A stretch of 64,000 nucleotides of DNA, taken from contig NZ_NFJP01000005.1 in NCBI RefSeq assembly GCF_002159915.1, positions 106,891 to 170,890 on the forward strand, read 5' to 3'. The position numbers were made by a program, and so were the translations under genes. The stretch's first letter is position 1; each line of letters opens with the position of its first letter. This stretch comes from Gordonibacter sp. An230 (lineage in GTDB: Bacteria; Actinomycetota; Coriobacteriia; Coriobacteriales; Eggerthellaceae). Below, one piece after another: positions 1-7,889 of this stretch. Under the pieces are notes generated by a model. It saw nothing but the letters and a program-made list of their open reading frames with translations. It searched no databases and was not told where the DNA came from.

Positions 1-537
1 GCCATCGAGGTGGCGTGCGCGCTGCGGGATCGCGGCTGGCGGATCGGCGCGGCGGCGGTGCGGTCGGGCATCGCTTTTGCAGAATGGCCGGGACGCTTCG
101 AAGTGCTCGCCGACCCCGCGCCCGACGCAGCGGGTCGGCGCTTCGTGGTCGATGGCGGTCACAACCCGCAGGGCGCGCGTGCGTTGGCGGACTCCCTCTC
201 CGACGTGTTTCCCGGCGAGAGGCCCGTGTTCATCGTTGGCGTTTTGGAGGACAAGGATTACCCTGCCATGGTGCGAGCCGTGCTGCCGCTCGGTGCGGCG
301 TTCGTGTGCGTGTCGCCCGAAAACCCCCGCGCCCTTCCAGCCGAGAAGCTGGCGAGTGCCATACGCAGGGAAGAGCAAGATGTGCCAGGTCGCTCTGCGC
401 GTGCGAGGCTGCACGTGGCGAGCGATTTCAACGATGCGGTGTCGCGTGCTCGCGACTTGGCCGGTCCCGGAGGACTGGTATGCGCATTCGGCAGCTTGTA
501 CTCGGTCGCGGCGATCAAAGAAGGGCTAAGGGCCTGA
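1..537 (+). CDS. folC: Bifunctional folylpolyglutamate/dihydrofolate synthase, C-terminal part
   Basis: Only the last 178 codons are inside the window; the reading frame is open from base 1. FolC is a cytoplasmic Mur-ligase-like enzyme that adds glutamate to dihydropteroate and to reduced folates using ATP. The visible part is the C-terminal domain. It contains the motif DGGHNPQGA near residue 52 (the family has DGAHNP-type sequence) and GVLEDKDYPAM further on, both typical of FolC. It ends with TGA at 535-537 and is followed by a perfect stem-loop at 569-594. The identity is secure from the motifs; the missing N-terminal ATP-binding domain cannot be checked here. Confidence 0.9.
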   Translation, partial: AIEVACALRDRGWRIGAAAVRSGIAFAEWPGRFEVLADPAPDAAGRRFVVDGGHNPQGARALADSLSDVFPGERPVFIVGVLEDKDYPAMVRAVLPLGAAFVCVSPENPRALPAEKLASAIRREEQDVPGRSARARLHVASDFNDAVSRARDLAGPGGLVCAFGSLYSVAAIKEGLRA

Positions 538-568
538 TCGCAGCCTCCGATGCGCCGCTATAACACTC

Positions 569-594
569 CTGCCGTCTCAATAATGAGACGGCAG
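569..594 (+). terminator. Stem-loop after folC
   Basis: Perfect 11-bp stem CTGCCGTCTCA / TGAGACGGCAG with a 4-nt ATAA loop, 31 bp after the folC stop. The sequence after it is AT-rich (GTAATTTCTAAT) rather than a clean T run, so it may be a weak intrinsic terminator. The same arms could work on the opposite strand. Confidence 0.6.
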
Positions 595-606
595 GTAATT
601 TCTAAT

Positions 607-625
607 CCCCCCCCCCCTTTTTTTT
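607..625. repeat. Homopolymer tract C11-T8
   Basis: Eleven C followed directly by eight T, upstream of the membrane-protein gene at 739. A TACAAT box lies at 638-643, so the C/T junction falls where a -35 element and spacer would sit. Similar C-T or A-G junctions occur at 11364-11381 and 49928-49943. Confidence 0.8.
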
Positions 626-738
626 CCCGTTGCACGATACAATGGCAAATTGCGCTTTTGGAGCGTGTGGGACGGATAATGCGATGGAACGTCGTTTTGC
701 CCGCGGTCGGCGGCGACGGAGAAGAAAGGGACGCTTTC

Positions 739-2274
739 GTGAAGACTCGTGTACTCGAGTGGATTGGCAAGCCACAGACGAAGTACATCATCCTTGTGCT
801 CGGCATGGTTTTCCTGGGCACTTCTCTGATATGGGATTTAGGCGCCAACGTCGATATCTACCATGTGCTTAATACCGGTCGCTTCATCTGGGAGAACGGT
901 TTCACGAGAGAAGAGCCGTTCTCCATGCACGAGGGCCTCTCCTATCTTCCCCAGCAATGGCTTTCCGCGGCGATCTTCTATGCGGTGTGGAGCGTTTCAG
1001 GATATCTCGGCCTAGCCATTTTCCTCTATCTTATTCTCGCGGTAGCGGTGTGGGTGGCCGTTCTCGCCGGTTGCATGCAAAGCGGTTCGAAAGTCGGAAC
1101 GGTTCATGTTGTTGTGGCGATACTGGTTTTCTTACCGCTATGCCTGACCGTCGGCTTTCGTCCGCGCGTGTTCGACGCGCTCGCGTTCTCGTGCACCATG
1201 TATTTGATTCAGAAGGCGCGCATACAGAAGGATGCGAGGTATCTCGTCCCCATTCCGTTCTTGTCGTGCGCTTTGATCAACCTTCATGCAAGCATGTGGC
1301 CGATAATCTTCATGGTGGGGGGCGGTTTCTTTTTGGCTGCGCTCGTGCGCAAGGAGTTCCGGTTTGCGGGGCGTTTGGCTTTGACGGGCGCGGCGTCCGC
1401 CGTGGTGCTTTTGTGCAATCCGTACGGCATTGATGCCGTGCTGTACATTTTCCGGTCGATGTCTCCTTTGATCACGCAGTACATAGGCGAATGCCAGCCT
1501 TTGATCGAGTTTTGGTTTTCGTTGGTGGGCGTCGGCCCCTATTTCGCTTTCGTGTCGATTGTGATTATTTTGATCGTTGTCGGACTGGCGCTGTCCATTG
1601 TTTTTGTGCGGCGTGGCGATATCTGGCTCCCTGTCCTCTGGGCGATATTCGCGGCTTTCGCGCTGTGGTCTTTCAGAAACTCCTTTTTCGTTCTGCTCGT
1701 CGTTCTGGCTTTGGCATCCCAGTGGGCGTCCGTTTTTTTCCGGGACGAGAAGAGCAGGTTCGACGGGAATGTGGTTCTGCCCGTGGGGCTCTCGCTCGTA
1801 TTCCTTTTTTCGGGATTCTTCGCTTCGCCATTGGTAAAGGGAAGGAGCGCATACGAAATAGTGGAATCAAATTCGGGTGCGTTCATCGTCGAAGATGCCA
1901 TGCCGCGCTTCGGGAAAGAGGTATCGGATCTGGACGTGTATGCTTACGATGGAAGCTACCTTGAGTTCGCGTATCGCATACCATGCTATTACGATGGGCG
2001 AGCCGAGGTGTTTTTGGAATCGTTGAACGGCCGCAGCGAGATTCGCGGGGAGATCGTGGGGCTCGGTCGCAGGGAGGATCAGGGACGGACGGTCTCTTTC
2101 GATGACGAGAGCCTCCGCAGCTTCATCGAGAAATATTGGTTCGATTACCTTGTTTTGTCCAATGGCGGGCTGGACGATGCGATAGATACGCATTTGATGC
2201 ATGCCGCCGAAGGGCTCGGATACCAAACGGTGTACGAAGACGAGGGGAGAAAGGTCATGGCGCGTCCGGAATGA
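739..2274 (+). CDS. Polytopic membrane protein of unknown function
   Basis: A 511-residue integral membrane protein with roughly ten hydrophobic segments between residue 14 and about 410, followed by a soluble C-terminal tail of about 100 residues. I do not recognise a named family. The early loop with Gln-Gln-Trp-Leu-Ser (QQWLSAAIFY) resembles GT-C-fold membrane glycosyltransferases and related uncharacterised proteins, but no catalytic Asp-Glu motif is obvious. I chose GTG 739 because GAAAGGGA lies just upstream. An in-frame ATG at 679 would add 20 residues without a good ribosome-binding site. It stands alone between the folC terminator and a convergent LuxR regulator. Function unassigned. 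Confidence 0.75.
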   Translation: MKTRVLEWIGKPQTKYIILVLGMVFLGTSLIWDLGANVDIYHVLNTGRFIWENGFTREEPFSMHEGLSYLPQQWLSAAIFYAVWSVSGYLGLAIFLYLILAVAVWVAVLAGCMQSGSKVGTVHVVVAILVFLPLCLTVGFRPRVFDALAFSCTMYLIQKARIQKDARYLVPIPFLSCALINLHASMWPIIFMVGGGFFLAALVRKEFRFAGRLALTGAASAVVLLCNPYGIDAVLYIFRSMSPLITQYIGECQPLIEFWFSLVGVGPYFAFVSIVIILIVVGLALSIVFVRRGDIWLPVLWAIFAAFALWSFRNSFFVLLVVLALASQWASVFFRDEKSRFDGNVVLPVGLSLVFLFSGFFASPLVKGRSAYEIVESNSGAFIVEDAMPRFGKEVSDLDVYAYDGSYLEFAYRIPCYYDGRAEVFLESLNGRSEIRGEIVGLGRREDQGRTVSFDDESLRSFIEKYWFDYLVLSNGGLDDAIDTHLMHAAEGLGYQTVYEDEGRKVMARPE

Positions 2275-2294
2275 CCTCGTTGCGGACGCGCCTT

Positions 2295-2331
2295 CGCCCC
2301 GCTCGCGCATGATGCCGATGCGGGCGGGGCG
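2295..2331. terminator. GC-rich stem-loop between convergent genes
   Basis: Imperfect inverted repeat (CGCCCCGC ... GCGGGGCG with a paired GCAT/ATGC inner part) in the 62-bp gap between the membrane protein ending at 2274 and the oppositely oriented LuxR gene ending at 2337. It probably serves both transcripts, although neither side has a strong T run. Confidence 0.45.
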
Positions 2332-2336
2332 CGGCG

Positions 2337-3890
2337 CTATTTTCCGCCGAGGACGAGGTCGATGAGATCCTGCTTCGAGTGAACCCCCATCTTCGCATAG
2401 GCGTTCTTCGCGTGCGTGCGCACGGTGTTCTCCGAGAGGAACAACGTATCGGCGATGTAGGCTTTGCTGCGGCCTTGTGCGATGAGCAAGGCCACCTGCG
2501 TCTCTCGCTCGGAGAGGTCGAACGCGTCGCGCAGCCAACTGCCGTCCATGGTTGCGTCGGCCTGTGTCTTCGCCGAGCACCTCGTGCCGGAGCGCTCGCC
2601 CGGTGCCTTTTCCGCGTCGACGCGTCCGCCTCCCTCGGCATTCGCGGCTCCTGCCGAGGTCGTTTTTGCGTTCGAGCCCGCTCCCGCATCTTCGTGTGTT
2701 CGGCGTTCGTCTTGCTCGAACAGCGGCCGCAGTCGTGGAATTCCGTCCGAGAGCAGCAGCGCCATGCTTACGGCGAGCGCGAACACCACGATGCCGATGA
2801 CCGCCGTCACCGCATACGAGGACAGCCCTGCCGTGCCGAGAGCCATGACGAGCACGCGTCCCGCGTCTCTCGACAGTATGCGCGATGCCCATGCGAACCC
2901 GTACACGGCGTACACGTCGGTGGTGGTATGGCGCGCCACGTCCTGCAACGTCACCCACAGCACGCCCAGCATGAGCGTGTCGGCGATATTGACCACGGCG
3001 ATGGCCAGTCCGGTGAAGTGGCCCGGCAGCACTGACAGCACAAGCATCCCTGCCGCCACGAGCATGATCTCGATGCGCCACAGGAATGAGAAGCTCAGCC
3101 TCTTGCGCTTCACGATGAACCACCAGATGACGAACAGGCTGATGACCACGACGCCCATTTGGTGCACGATACGCTGCGTGGCGTCCATGGGCACCGGCTC
3201 GCCCGCTGGAAAGCCACGCGACACGCCCAGTGCCAGACCGAACACGGCCAGCCCTCCGAAGATGAACAGCATGGTGGTGCGCGGTTCGCGGTCGTACACC
3301 GGCTCGGGTGCGGGATGCGCTCCCACATCCGCCTTCATGGCGCGTTGATAGCATAGAAGTGCGATGGCGGGCATGAACATGCTGGTCGTGTAGCCGAGCG
3401 TTTCGGGCAGGAAGCTGAGAACAAGCCCTCCTACCGATCCCAGTGCAAGCGACAGAAACCCGTACAGCACCGATTGCCGCAGTCCCAAGCGCGCATAGGC
3501 CGCCGTCCACATGCCGCCGCCCAATGCACTGCCGATGCCGGCGGACACGCTTGCCGCAACGAGGATCGCGACGGCGTTCGCTTCCTTTCCTGCGAGGATG
3601 AGCACGGTGGAGAACGTCATGATCGCGAAGCCGAGCCATGCCACGGCTGTGCGGGCGCGTTTCGAGAAGGGCTTGTGCAGCGCCATGGCTCCGCCGACCA
3701 CCATCGCGAGGCCGTAGAACAGCTGGTTGACAATCGTGAACATGCCGTCGTCGCTTTGCGTGTAGGAGGCGAAGAGGTTGCTTTGCAGCCATACGCGCGT
3801 GGCCGCCAGTCCCAGAAACGAGGGCAGAAACGGGCCGTCCGTCAGCACGGTCAGCGTGTTCGTTCGGGCGATTTGGTCCGTGTTGGACAT
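2337..3890 (-). CDS. Membrane LuxR-family regulator (MFS-like N-terminus), module 1
   Basis: A 517-residue one-component regulator. About 12 hydrophobic segments occupy residues 20-420 with MFS-like character. A polar linker then leads to a C-terminal LuxR/GerE helix-turn-helix (about residues 455-517) with LSERETQVALLIAQGRS and SENTVRTHAKNAYAKMGVHS. No receiver domain is present. In this family the membrane part is thought to sense a small molecule and the HTH to activate adjacent metabolic genes; both roles are inferred here. ATG 3890 follows a GAGGATCA ribosome-binding site. A TATACT box lies about 40 bp upstream. The gene is divergent from the flavoprotein at 4706, its likely target. Confidence 0.9.
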   Translation of the reverse strand: MSNTDQIARTNTLTVLTDGPFLPSFLGLAATRVWLQSNLFASYTQSDDGMFTIVNQLFYGLAMVVGGAMALHKPFSKRARTAVAWLGFAIMTFSTVLILAGKEANAVAILVAASVSAGIGSALGGGMWTAAYARLGLRQSVLYGFLSLALGSVGGLVLSFLPETLGYTTSMFMPAIALLCYQRAMKADVGAHPAPEPVYDREPRTTMLFIFGGLAVFGLALGVSRGFPAGEPVPMDATQRIVHQMGVVVISLFVIWWFIVKRKRLSFSFLWRIEIMLVAAGMLVLSVLPGHFTGLAIAVVNIADTLMLGVLWVTLQDVARHTTTDVYAVYGFAWASRILSRDAGRVLVMALGTAGLSSYAVTAVIGIVVFALAVSMALLLSDGIPRLRPLFEQDERRTHEDAGAGSNAKTTSAGAANAEGGGRVDAEKAPGERSGTRCSAKTQADATMDGSWLRDAFDLSERETQVALLIAQGRSKAYIADTLFLSENTVRTHAKNAYAKMGVHSKQDLIDLVLGGK

Positions 3891-4567
3891 TGATCCTCAA
3901 TTCGCGCAGGGGAAGCGGTGCGCTGTCCAGTATATACGAGCGTCGCCAACCGCGCTGATTTCGCAACTTGCCTGATCGGTGCTTGCGGATTCGCTTGAGA
4001 GCGGGTTGCGTTCTTCATCTGCGACAAGCATCATCTTCGCGCAGGCGAAAGACGTTCGGGCATTCTGGTTCGCGGGGTCGCAAAACGCTCCTTGGACGGC
4101 GTGCTCACGAAGCTCCGTCGGAGCCGTCGTGCGGCCATTTTGCCATTTGGCGATGGTCCGCCAACTCGTTTTCCCGCGATTTGCCGCTTCCGCCCTCTTC
4201 TTCCGATGCTTTCGTATGGTCGAGGCCGATTCTGCCGTAAGGGCGGCGCGTGGATCGCGCTTCGCGTCCGCTTCCCGCTCCTCGGAGCCGAATTCGGTGC
4301 GATGCATGCGAGGGGCCTCGATCCTTTGCAAGCCGCCGTCGATCAGTCTTGCCCGCAAGACGAATCGGATGGCCGGCGGGCCTCAAGAACGGCGGATTGG
4401 CTCTTCCCCCGGCGTTCTTTCTTGCGCCCGTCATCGGGCAAGCCCGCACCGCTCGCCCTTCCAGGCTTCCCTTCTTCTCGACGCGTCGCAGCCCCGCCTC
4501 CTCGTGCATCTGCCTGGTGCTTCCGTCGCGGCAAGGGTCCCTTGCGGCATCGGAGACGCTCGGCTCA
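3891..4567. other. Long divergent intergenic region, no gene seen
   Basis: The 815-bp gap between the divergent LuxR gene and flavoprotein gene (3891-4705) has open frames on both strands, but none with a ribosome-binding site or recognisable protein. The only clear structure is the inverted repeat at 4568-4618. The length suggests long leader regions or decayed sequence. Confidence 0.5.
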
Positions 4568-4618
4568 CACCTTCCGGGTGAAACCGGTCGGCGCTGCGGG
4601 CGTTTCACCCGGAAGGTG
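4568..4618. promoter_or_regulatory. 17-bp-arm inverted repeat upstream of flavoprotein
   Basis: Arms 4568-4584 and 4602-4618 are perfectly complementary over 17 bp (CACCTTCCGGGTGAAAC / GTTTCACCCGGAAGGTG) with a 17-bp centre. The repeat ends 87 bp before the flavoprotein start codon. It could be an operator for the neighbouring LuxR regulator or an RNA hairpin in the leader. There is no T run after it. Confidence 0.6.
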
Positions 4619-4705
4619 GCTTCCGGCAAGCAGTCGTCGCGCGTAACGTGCGCAACGCGGCAAGCCGCATTGCTCATCAGTGCATCAGGGAGGAAAGGAA
4701 CGATC

Positions 4706-6283
4706 ATGAGGAGAGTGGAAGACGGGATGGGGTCGAGCAGCGCGGAGGGCTGCGGCGGTGAAGGTTCAGCTGCGCCGCTTCGCAGCAGGGGCGAAGGAGC
4801 CGCCCTGTCGTTATCGCGACGTCAGTTCGCTCGTGCGCTGACGGGCGGTTTGGCAGCGATGGCGGTGGGCGGCCTGGGCTTGCTCGGCTGCGCTCCGCAC
4901 AAGGCCGTCGCCACCGAGGCGCGTGAGACGAGGGACTACGACGTGGTGGTGCTGGGCGGCGGCGGAGCCGGAGTGACCGCTGCGGGTTGGGCTGCCACGA
5001 CTGGTGCGAAAACGGTGCTGTTGGAGAAGATGGCGTGGCTTGCCGGGTCCAGCTCGCTTGCGCTCGGCGGGTTCTACGGAGCGGGGACGAGCGTGCAGAA
5101 GGCGGCGGGCATCGAGGACGATCCGGCGGCGCTTTTGGAGTACTTCCTGTCGTGCGGCGGCGACAAGCTCGACTACGATATGCAGGAGTTCTGCGCCTAC
5201 CATTTCGGCGAGACGATCGACTGGCTTGCGAACGATCTGCACGTCGATTTCCAAGAGGAAGTGCTGCTCAAAGGTAAGGACACCATCCCTCGTCAGGCGA
5301 AATGCCGTACGAGTGGCATGGATGCGCTCAATCCGGTGACGGCGTTCGCCCAGCAGGCGGGCGCGGAGTTCCATTTCGGCATGGCAGCGGAGAGGCTCGT
5401 GGTGGACGATGCCGGAGCGGTGACGGGAGTGATTGCGCGCAGCAGCGCAGGAGAGCTCGTCCAGTACAATGCGAAGAGCATCGTCGTCGCCACAGGCGGG
5501 TTTTGTCGCAATGCGGAGATGATCGATGCGTACTGCCCCGATTATTCTGGCGTGTACACCGAGGTGGGCGTGGGCTGCACGGGCGAGGGCTTGCAGATGG
5601 GCCTCGATATCGGTGCCGACTACGTGGGCCACGGCGGTACGAACGGCATCCTCGCCTGTCCGGTTGAGGCAGGGCAGTCAGAGCTCATCAGCAACAAGGC
5701 GCTGTGGATCGATTCCAAGGGCGAACGCTTCGCCAACGAGGCGGGCCAGACCCACGACATCTATTACAGCGTTGCGCATTTCGACGATCAGAAGTTCTTC
5801 GCGGTGTACGATCAGGCTATGGTGGATGCGCTCGACGACGATCTGCGCTCGAAGTTCGATCTTGGCCTTGACCGGGGGCTGTTCGCGCAGGGCCAAACTG
5901 TGGCCGAAGCTGCTGAAGCGCTGGGCATCGGCGGCGCGCGTGCCCAAGAGACGTTCGATGCGTACAGCAAGATGGTTGCCGCAGGCGAGGACACTCAATT
6001 CGGCAAGAAGGCCAAGAGCCTCGTCCCGCTTGTGCAGGCGCCGTATTATGTCCTGACGATGGGAGTGTGCACGCATGGCAGCTTCGGGGGCTATCGCGTG
6101 AACACGTCGTTTCAGGTGCTCGACACGGCGGGCGAGCCCATCCCGAACCTGTACTCCGCGGGCGAGGTGTGCTGCGGCACGTTCATCTACGACGATTATC
6201 CGGCGGGTGGTTGTGGTCTCAACTGGTCGTACACGTCGGGTCGCTGGGCCGGGACAAACGCTGCGGAGGCGGCGCTGGCGTAA
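4706..6283 (+). CDS. Tat-exported FAD-binding reductase (fumarate-reductase flavoprotein superfamily), module 1
   Basis: A 525-residue flavoprotein, probably lipid-anchored outside the membrane. It has a twin-arginine motif SRRQF at residues 37-41 and a lipobox-like LLGC at 59-62. The FAD-binding dinucleotide fold starts at DVVVLGGGGAGVTAAG. The fold matches the FAD_binding_2 fumarate reductase/succinate dehydrogenase flavoprotein family, but there is no FMN-binding domain. The catalytic Arg of fumarate reductases (in NE..TRD) is replaced by His350 (NEAGQTHD), and the NRLGGNA motif is replaced by YPAGGCGLN. The substrate is therefore unlikely to be fumarate. ATG 4706 has a strong GGGAGGAAAGG site. 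The divergent LuxR gene is the likely regulator; the electron donor is not encoded nearby. Confidence 0.85.
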   Translation: MRRVEDGMGSSSAEGCGGEGSAAPLRSRGEGAALSLSRRQFARALTGGLAAMAVGGLGLLGCAPHKAVATEARETRDYDVVVLGGGGAGVTAAGWAATTGAKTVLLEKMAWLAGSSSLALGGFYGAGTSVQKAAGIEDDPAALLEYFLSCGGDKLDYDMQEFCAYHFGETIDWLANDLHVDFQEEVLLKGKDTIPRQAKCRTSGMDALNPVTAFAQQAGAEFHFGMAAERLVVDDAGAVTGVIARSSAGELVQYNAKSIVVATGGFCRNAEMIDAYCPDYSGVYTEVGVGCTGEGLQMGLDIGADYVGHGGTNGILACPVEAGQSELISNKALWIDSKGERFANEAGQTHDIYYSVAHFDDQKFFAVYDQAMVDALDDDLRSKFDLGLDRGLFAQGQTVAEAAEALGIGGARAQETFDAYSKMVAAGEDTQFGKKAKSLVPLVQAPYYVLTMGVCTHGSFGGYRVNTSFQVLDTAGEPIPNLYSAGEVCCGTFIYDDYPAGGCGLNWSYTSGRWAGTNAAEAALA

Positions 6284-6460
6284 AGTCTCACCCGAAGCCG
6301 GTGCGGTAGGGCGGCGCGGCTTCTGGCGGCCTGACTTCGAACGAGGATCGTTGCGCTTTGCGGCTTGGCGCGCTTGGCGCCGAAGCGCGCAGCGCGGCGA
6401 TCCCTGTAGTCGGGGCTTTGCGGGATGCTGGCTCGTCTCGGCGGGCGGCGAGACGGCGGC

Positions 6461-6679
6461 CTATAGGGAATCGATGTACTTCACGAGGTCGCCTACGCTG
6501 GCAAGGCCCTCGGGTTCTCCGAAATCCACTTCGCAAGCTTCCTCGAGGTCGCAGATGAGCTCCACCATGTCGAGCGAGTCGATGCCGAGCGATTCGAACG
6601 TCGACGATTCGTCTACGGTGGTCGGGTCGATGTCGAGGTTCTTTTCGAGGACGGTTCTGATGGTGTCGATGGTCGCCAT
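6461..6679 (-). CDS. acpP: Acyl carrier protein
   Basis: A 72-residue acidic protein carrying the acyl chain during type II fatty acid synthesis in the cytoplasm. The phosphopantetheine attachment serine is in GIDSLDMVEL, in the usual middle position. Length is close to the family norm. The in-frame start at 6736 would add 19 residues; ATG 6679 is preferred because TAGGAGGCGAC lies just upstream. It is a single gene, not next to other fab genes. Confidence 0.93.
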   Translation of the reverse strand: MATIDTIRTVLEKNLDIDPTTVDESSTFESLGIDSLDMVELICDLEEACEVDFGEPEGLASVGDLVKYIDSL

Positions 6680-6970
6680 GTCGCCTCCTATCTTCGATAA
6701 CGTTGCCATCCATGGTAGCAGATGTCGGAACTGCAAACTTGCGCCGCGCGCGCTATCCGAAGTTGCGGCAAGGTCGAACCGGCCTTTCTTTAAATATAAT
6801 TAAAATGATCATGTATAGAAAAGCGACGTTTACTCCGGTTTTTCGACTCGGAAAGGTCTGCTGCCGACGCATCGCAACCTATGTTCGAGAAAAGTGCCTG
6901 ATGGAGAACGAGCACGTTTTTATCTCTGAGCGAGAATAGAGAAGCCGTGCGTTTTTGTCCAGAATAAGAA
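6680..6970. other. acpP upstream region, AT-rich stretch
   Basis: No gene is supported in 6680-6970. An AT-rich patch at about 6787-6825 (TTTAAATATAATTAAAATG) stands out against the GC-rich background and probably holds the acpP promoter on the minus strand. Short frames here lack ribosome-binding sites. Confidence 0.4.
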
Positions 6971-6992
6971 GAAGGGGCCCGAAAGCCCCTTC
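6971..6992 (-). terminator. Intrinsic terminator of hpf
   Basis: An 8-bp perfect stem GAAGGGGC / GCCCCTTC with a 6-nt loop, 40 bp past the hpf stop codon. On the minus strand it is followed by the T-rich TTCTTATTCT. Confidence 0.75.
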
Positions 6993-7032
6993 GCGCGTTC
7001 TCGTTTGCCATGCGACCGAACTGGCCGAGCGC

Positions 7033-7614
7033 TTACCCTTCCGTCTGCTTAAGCAAGCCGTACCCGCCGTCGTCGCGACGGTACAGCACGTTCACCAATC
7101 CCGAGTCGCGGTCGGTGTAGGCGAAGAAGTCGTGTCCCAGAAGGTCGATCTTCACGAGCGCTTCCTCCTCGGTCAGCGGCTCGAACGCTATCTCCTTCAC
7201 GCGCACGACCTCGTCGTCCGAGGCAAGCTCCTCCATGAGCCCCTCGACATCAAGCTCTCCTGCGGCGGTGGGTTCGATCGCGCGAGCCGACTCGTCTGTG
7301 GCGCGCAGCTTGCGGTCGATGACTTTCGTCTTGTACTTGCGCAGCTGGCGCACCACTTTGGCGGCGGCCACGTCGATGGCTGCGTACATGTCTTCCTCGC
7401 ACTCCTCCACACGAATGATGTGGCCCTTCGTGCGCAAAGTCACCTCGCAGCAGGCGGGGCGGGGGTTGGCAGGGTTCTTTTCGACGAACAGGACGACCTC
7501 GGCGACGAGCGGGTCGATGTCCATGACTTTCATGGAGTTGCCGATCTTCTCTTCGGCGTACTGACGCAGTGCATCGGTTACGGGCATTTTGCGTCCGGTG
7601 ACGGTAATGCTCAT
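7033..7614 (-). CDS. hpf: Ribosome hibernation promoting factor, long form
   Basis: A 193-residue long-form HPF that binds the 30S subunit and pairs ribosomes into inactive 100S dimers in stationary phase. The N-terminal S30AE domain covers about residues 1-105 (start MSITVTGRKMPVTDALRQYA). The C-terminal dimerisation domain covers about 130-190 (VRVKEIAFEPLTEEEAL and LGHDFFAYTDRDSG). I chose ATG 7614 over the GTG nine bases upstream because AGAGGTGA is then well spaced. It is monocistronic with its own terminator at 6971-6992. Confidence 0.93.
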   Translation of the reverse strand: MSITVTGRKMPVTDALRQYAEEKIGNSMKVMDIDPLVAEVVLFVEKNPANPRPACCEVTLRTKGHIIRVEECEEDMYAAIDVAAAKVVRQLRKYKTKVIDRKLRATDESARAIEPTAAGELDVEGLMEELASDDEVVRVKEIAFEPLTEEEALVKIDLLGHDFFAYTDRDSGLVNVLYRRDDGGYGLLKQTEG

Positions 7615-7889
7615 GGCGATCACCTCTTTACTCGAAGCGAATAAAAAACAGCCAACCGCAAGTAACGCCCCAGTTCATGCGGGCAGACACGATATGCCCC
7701 TCACGCATGTTCCAAGCCGACTCCTCACGCCTCAGCTGCCAGGTACAGGATAACGCAATTCATCGACTTTTGCCCGGGCATTTTGCCCTGTGTTATGAAA
7801 TCGGTTTAAAAACGTGCGACAATTGAGCGGGCGCGCAGGCGTGATCGGAGATAATATGATGATCTCCTATGCGGAAGGCGAAGGCTGAC

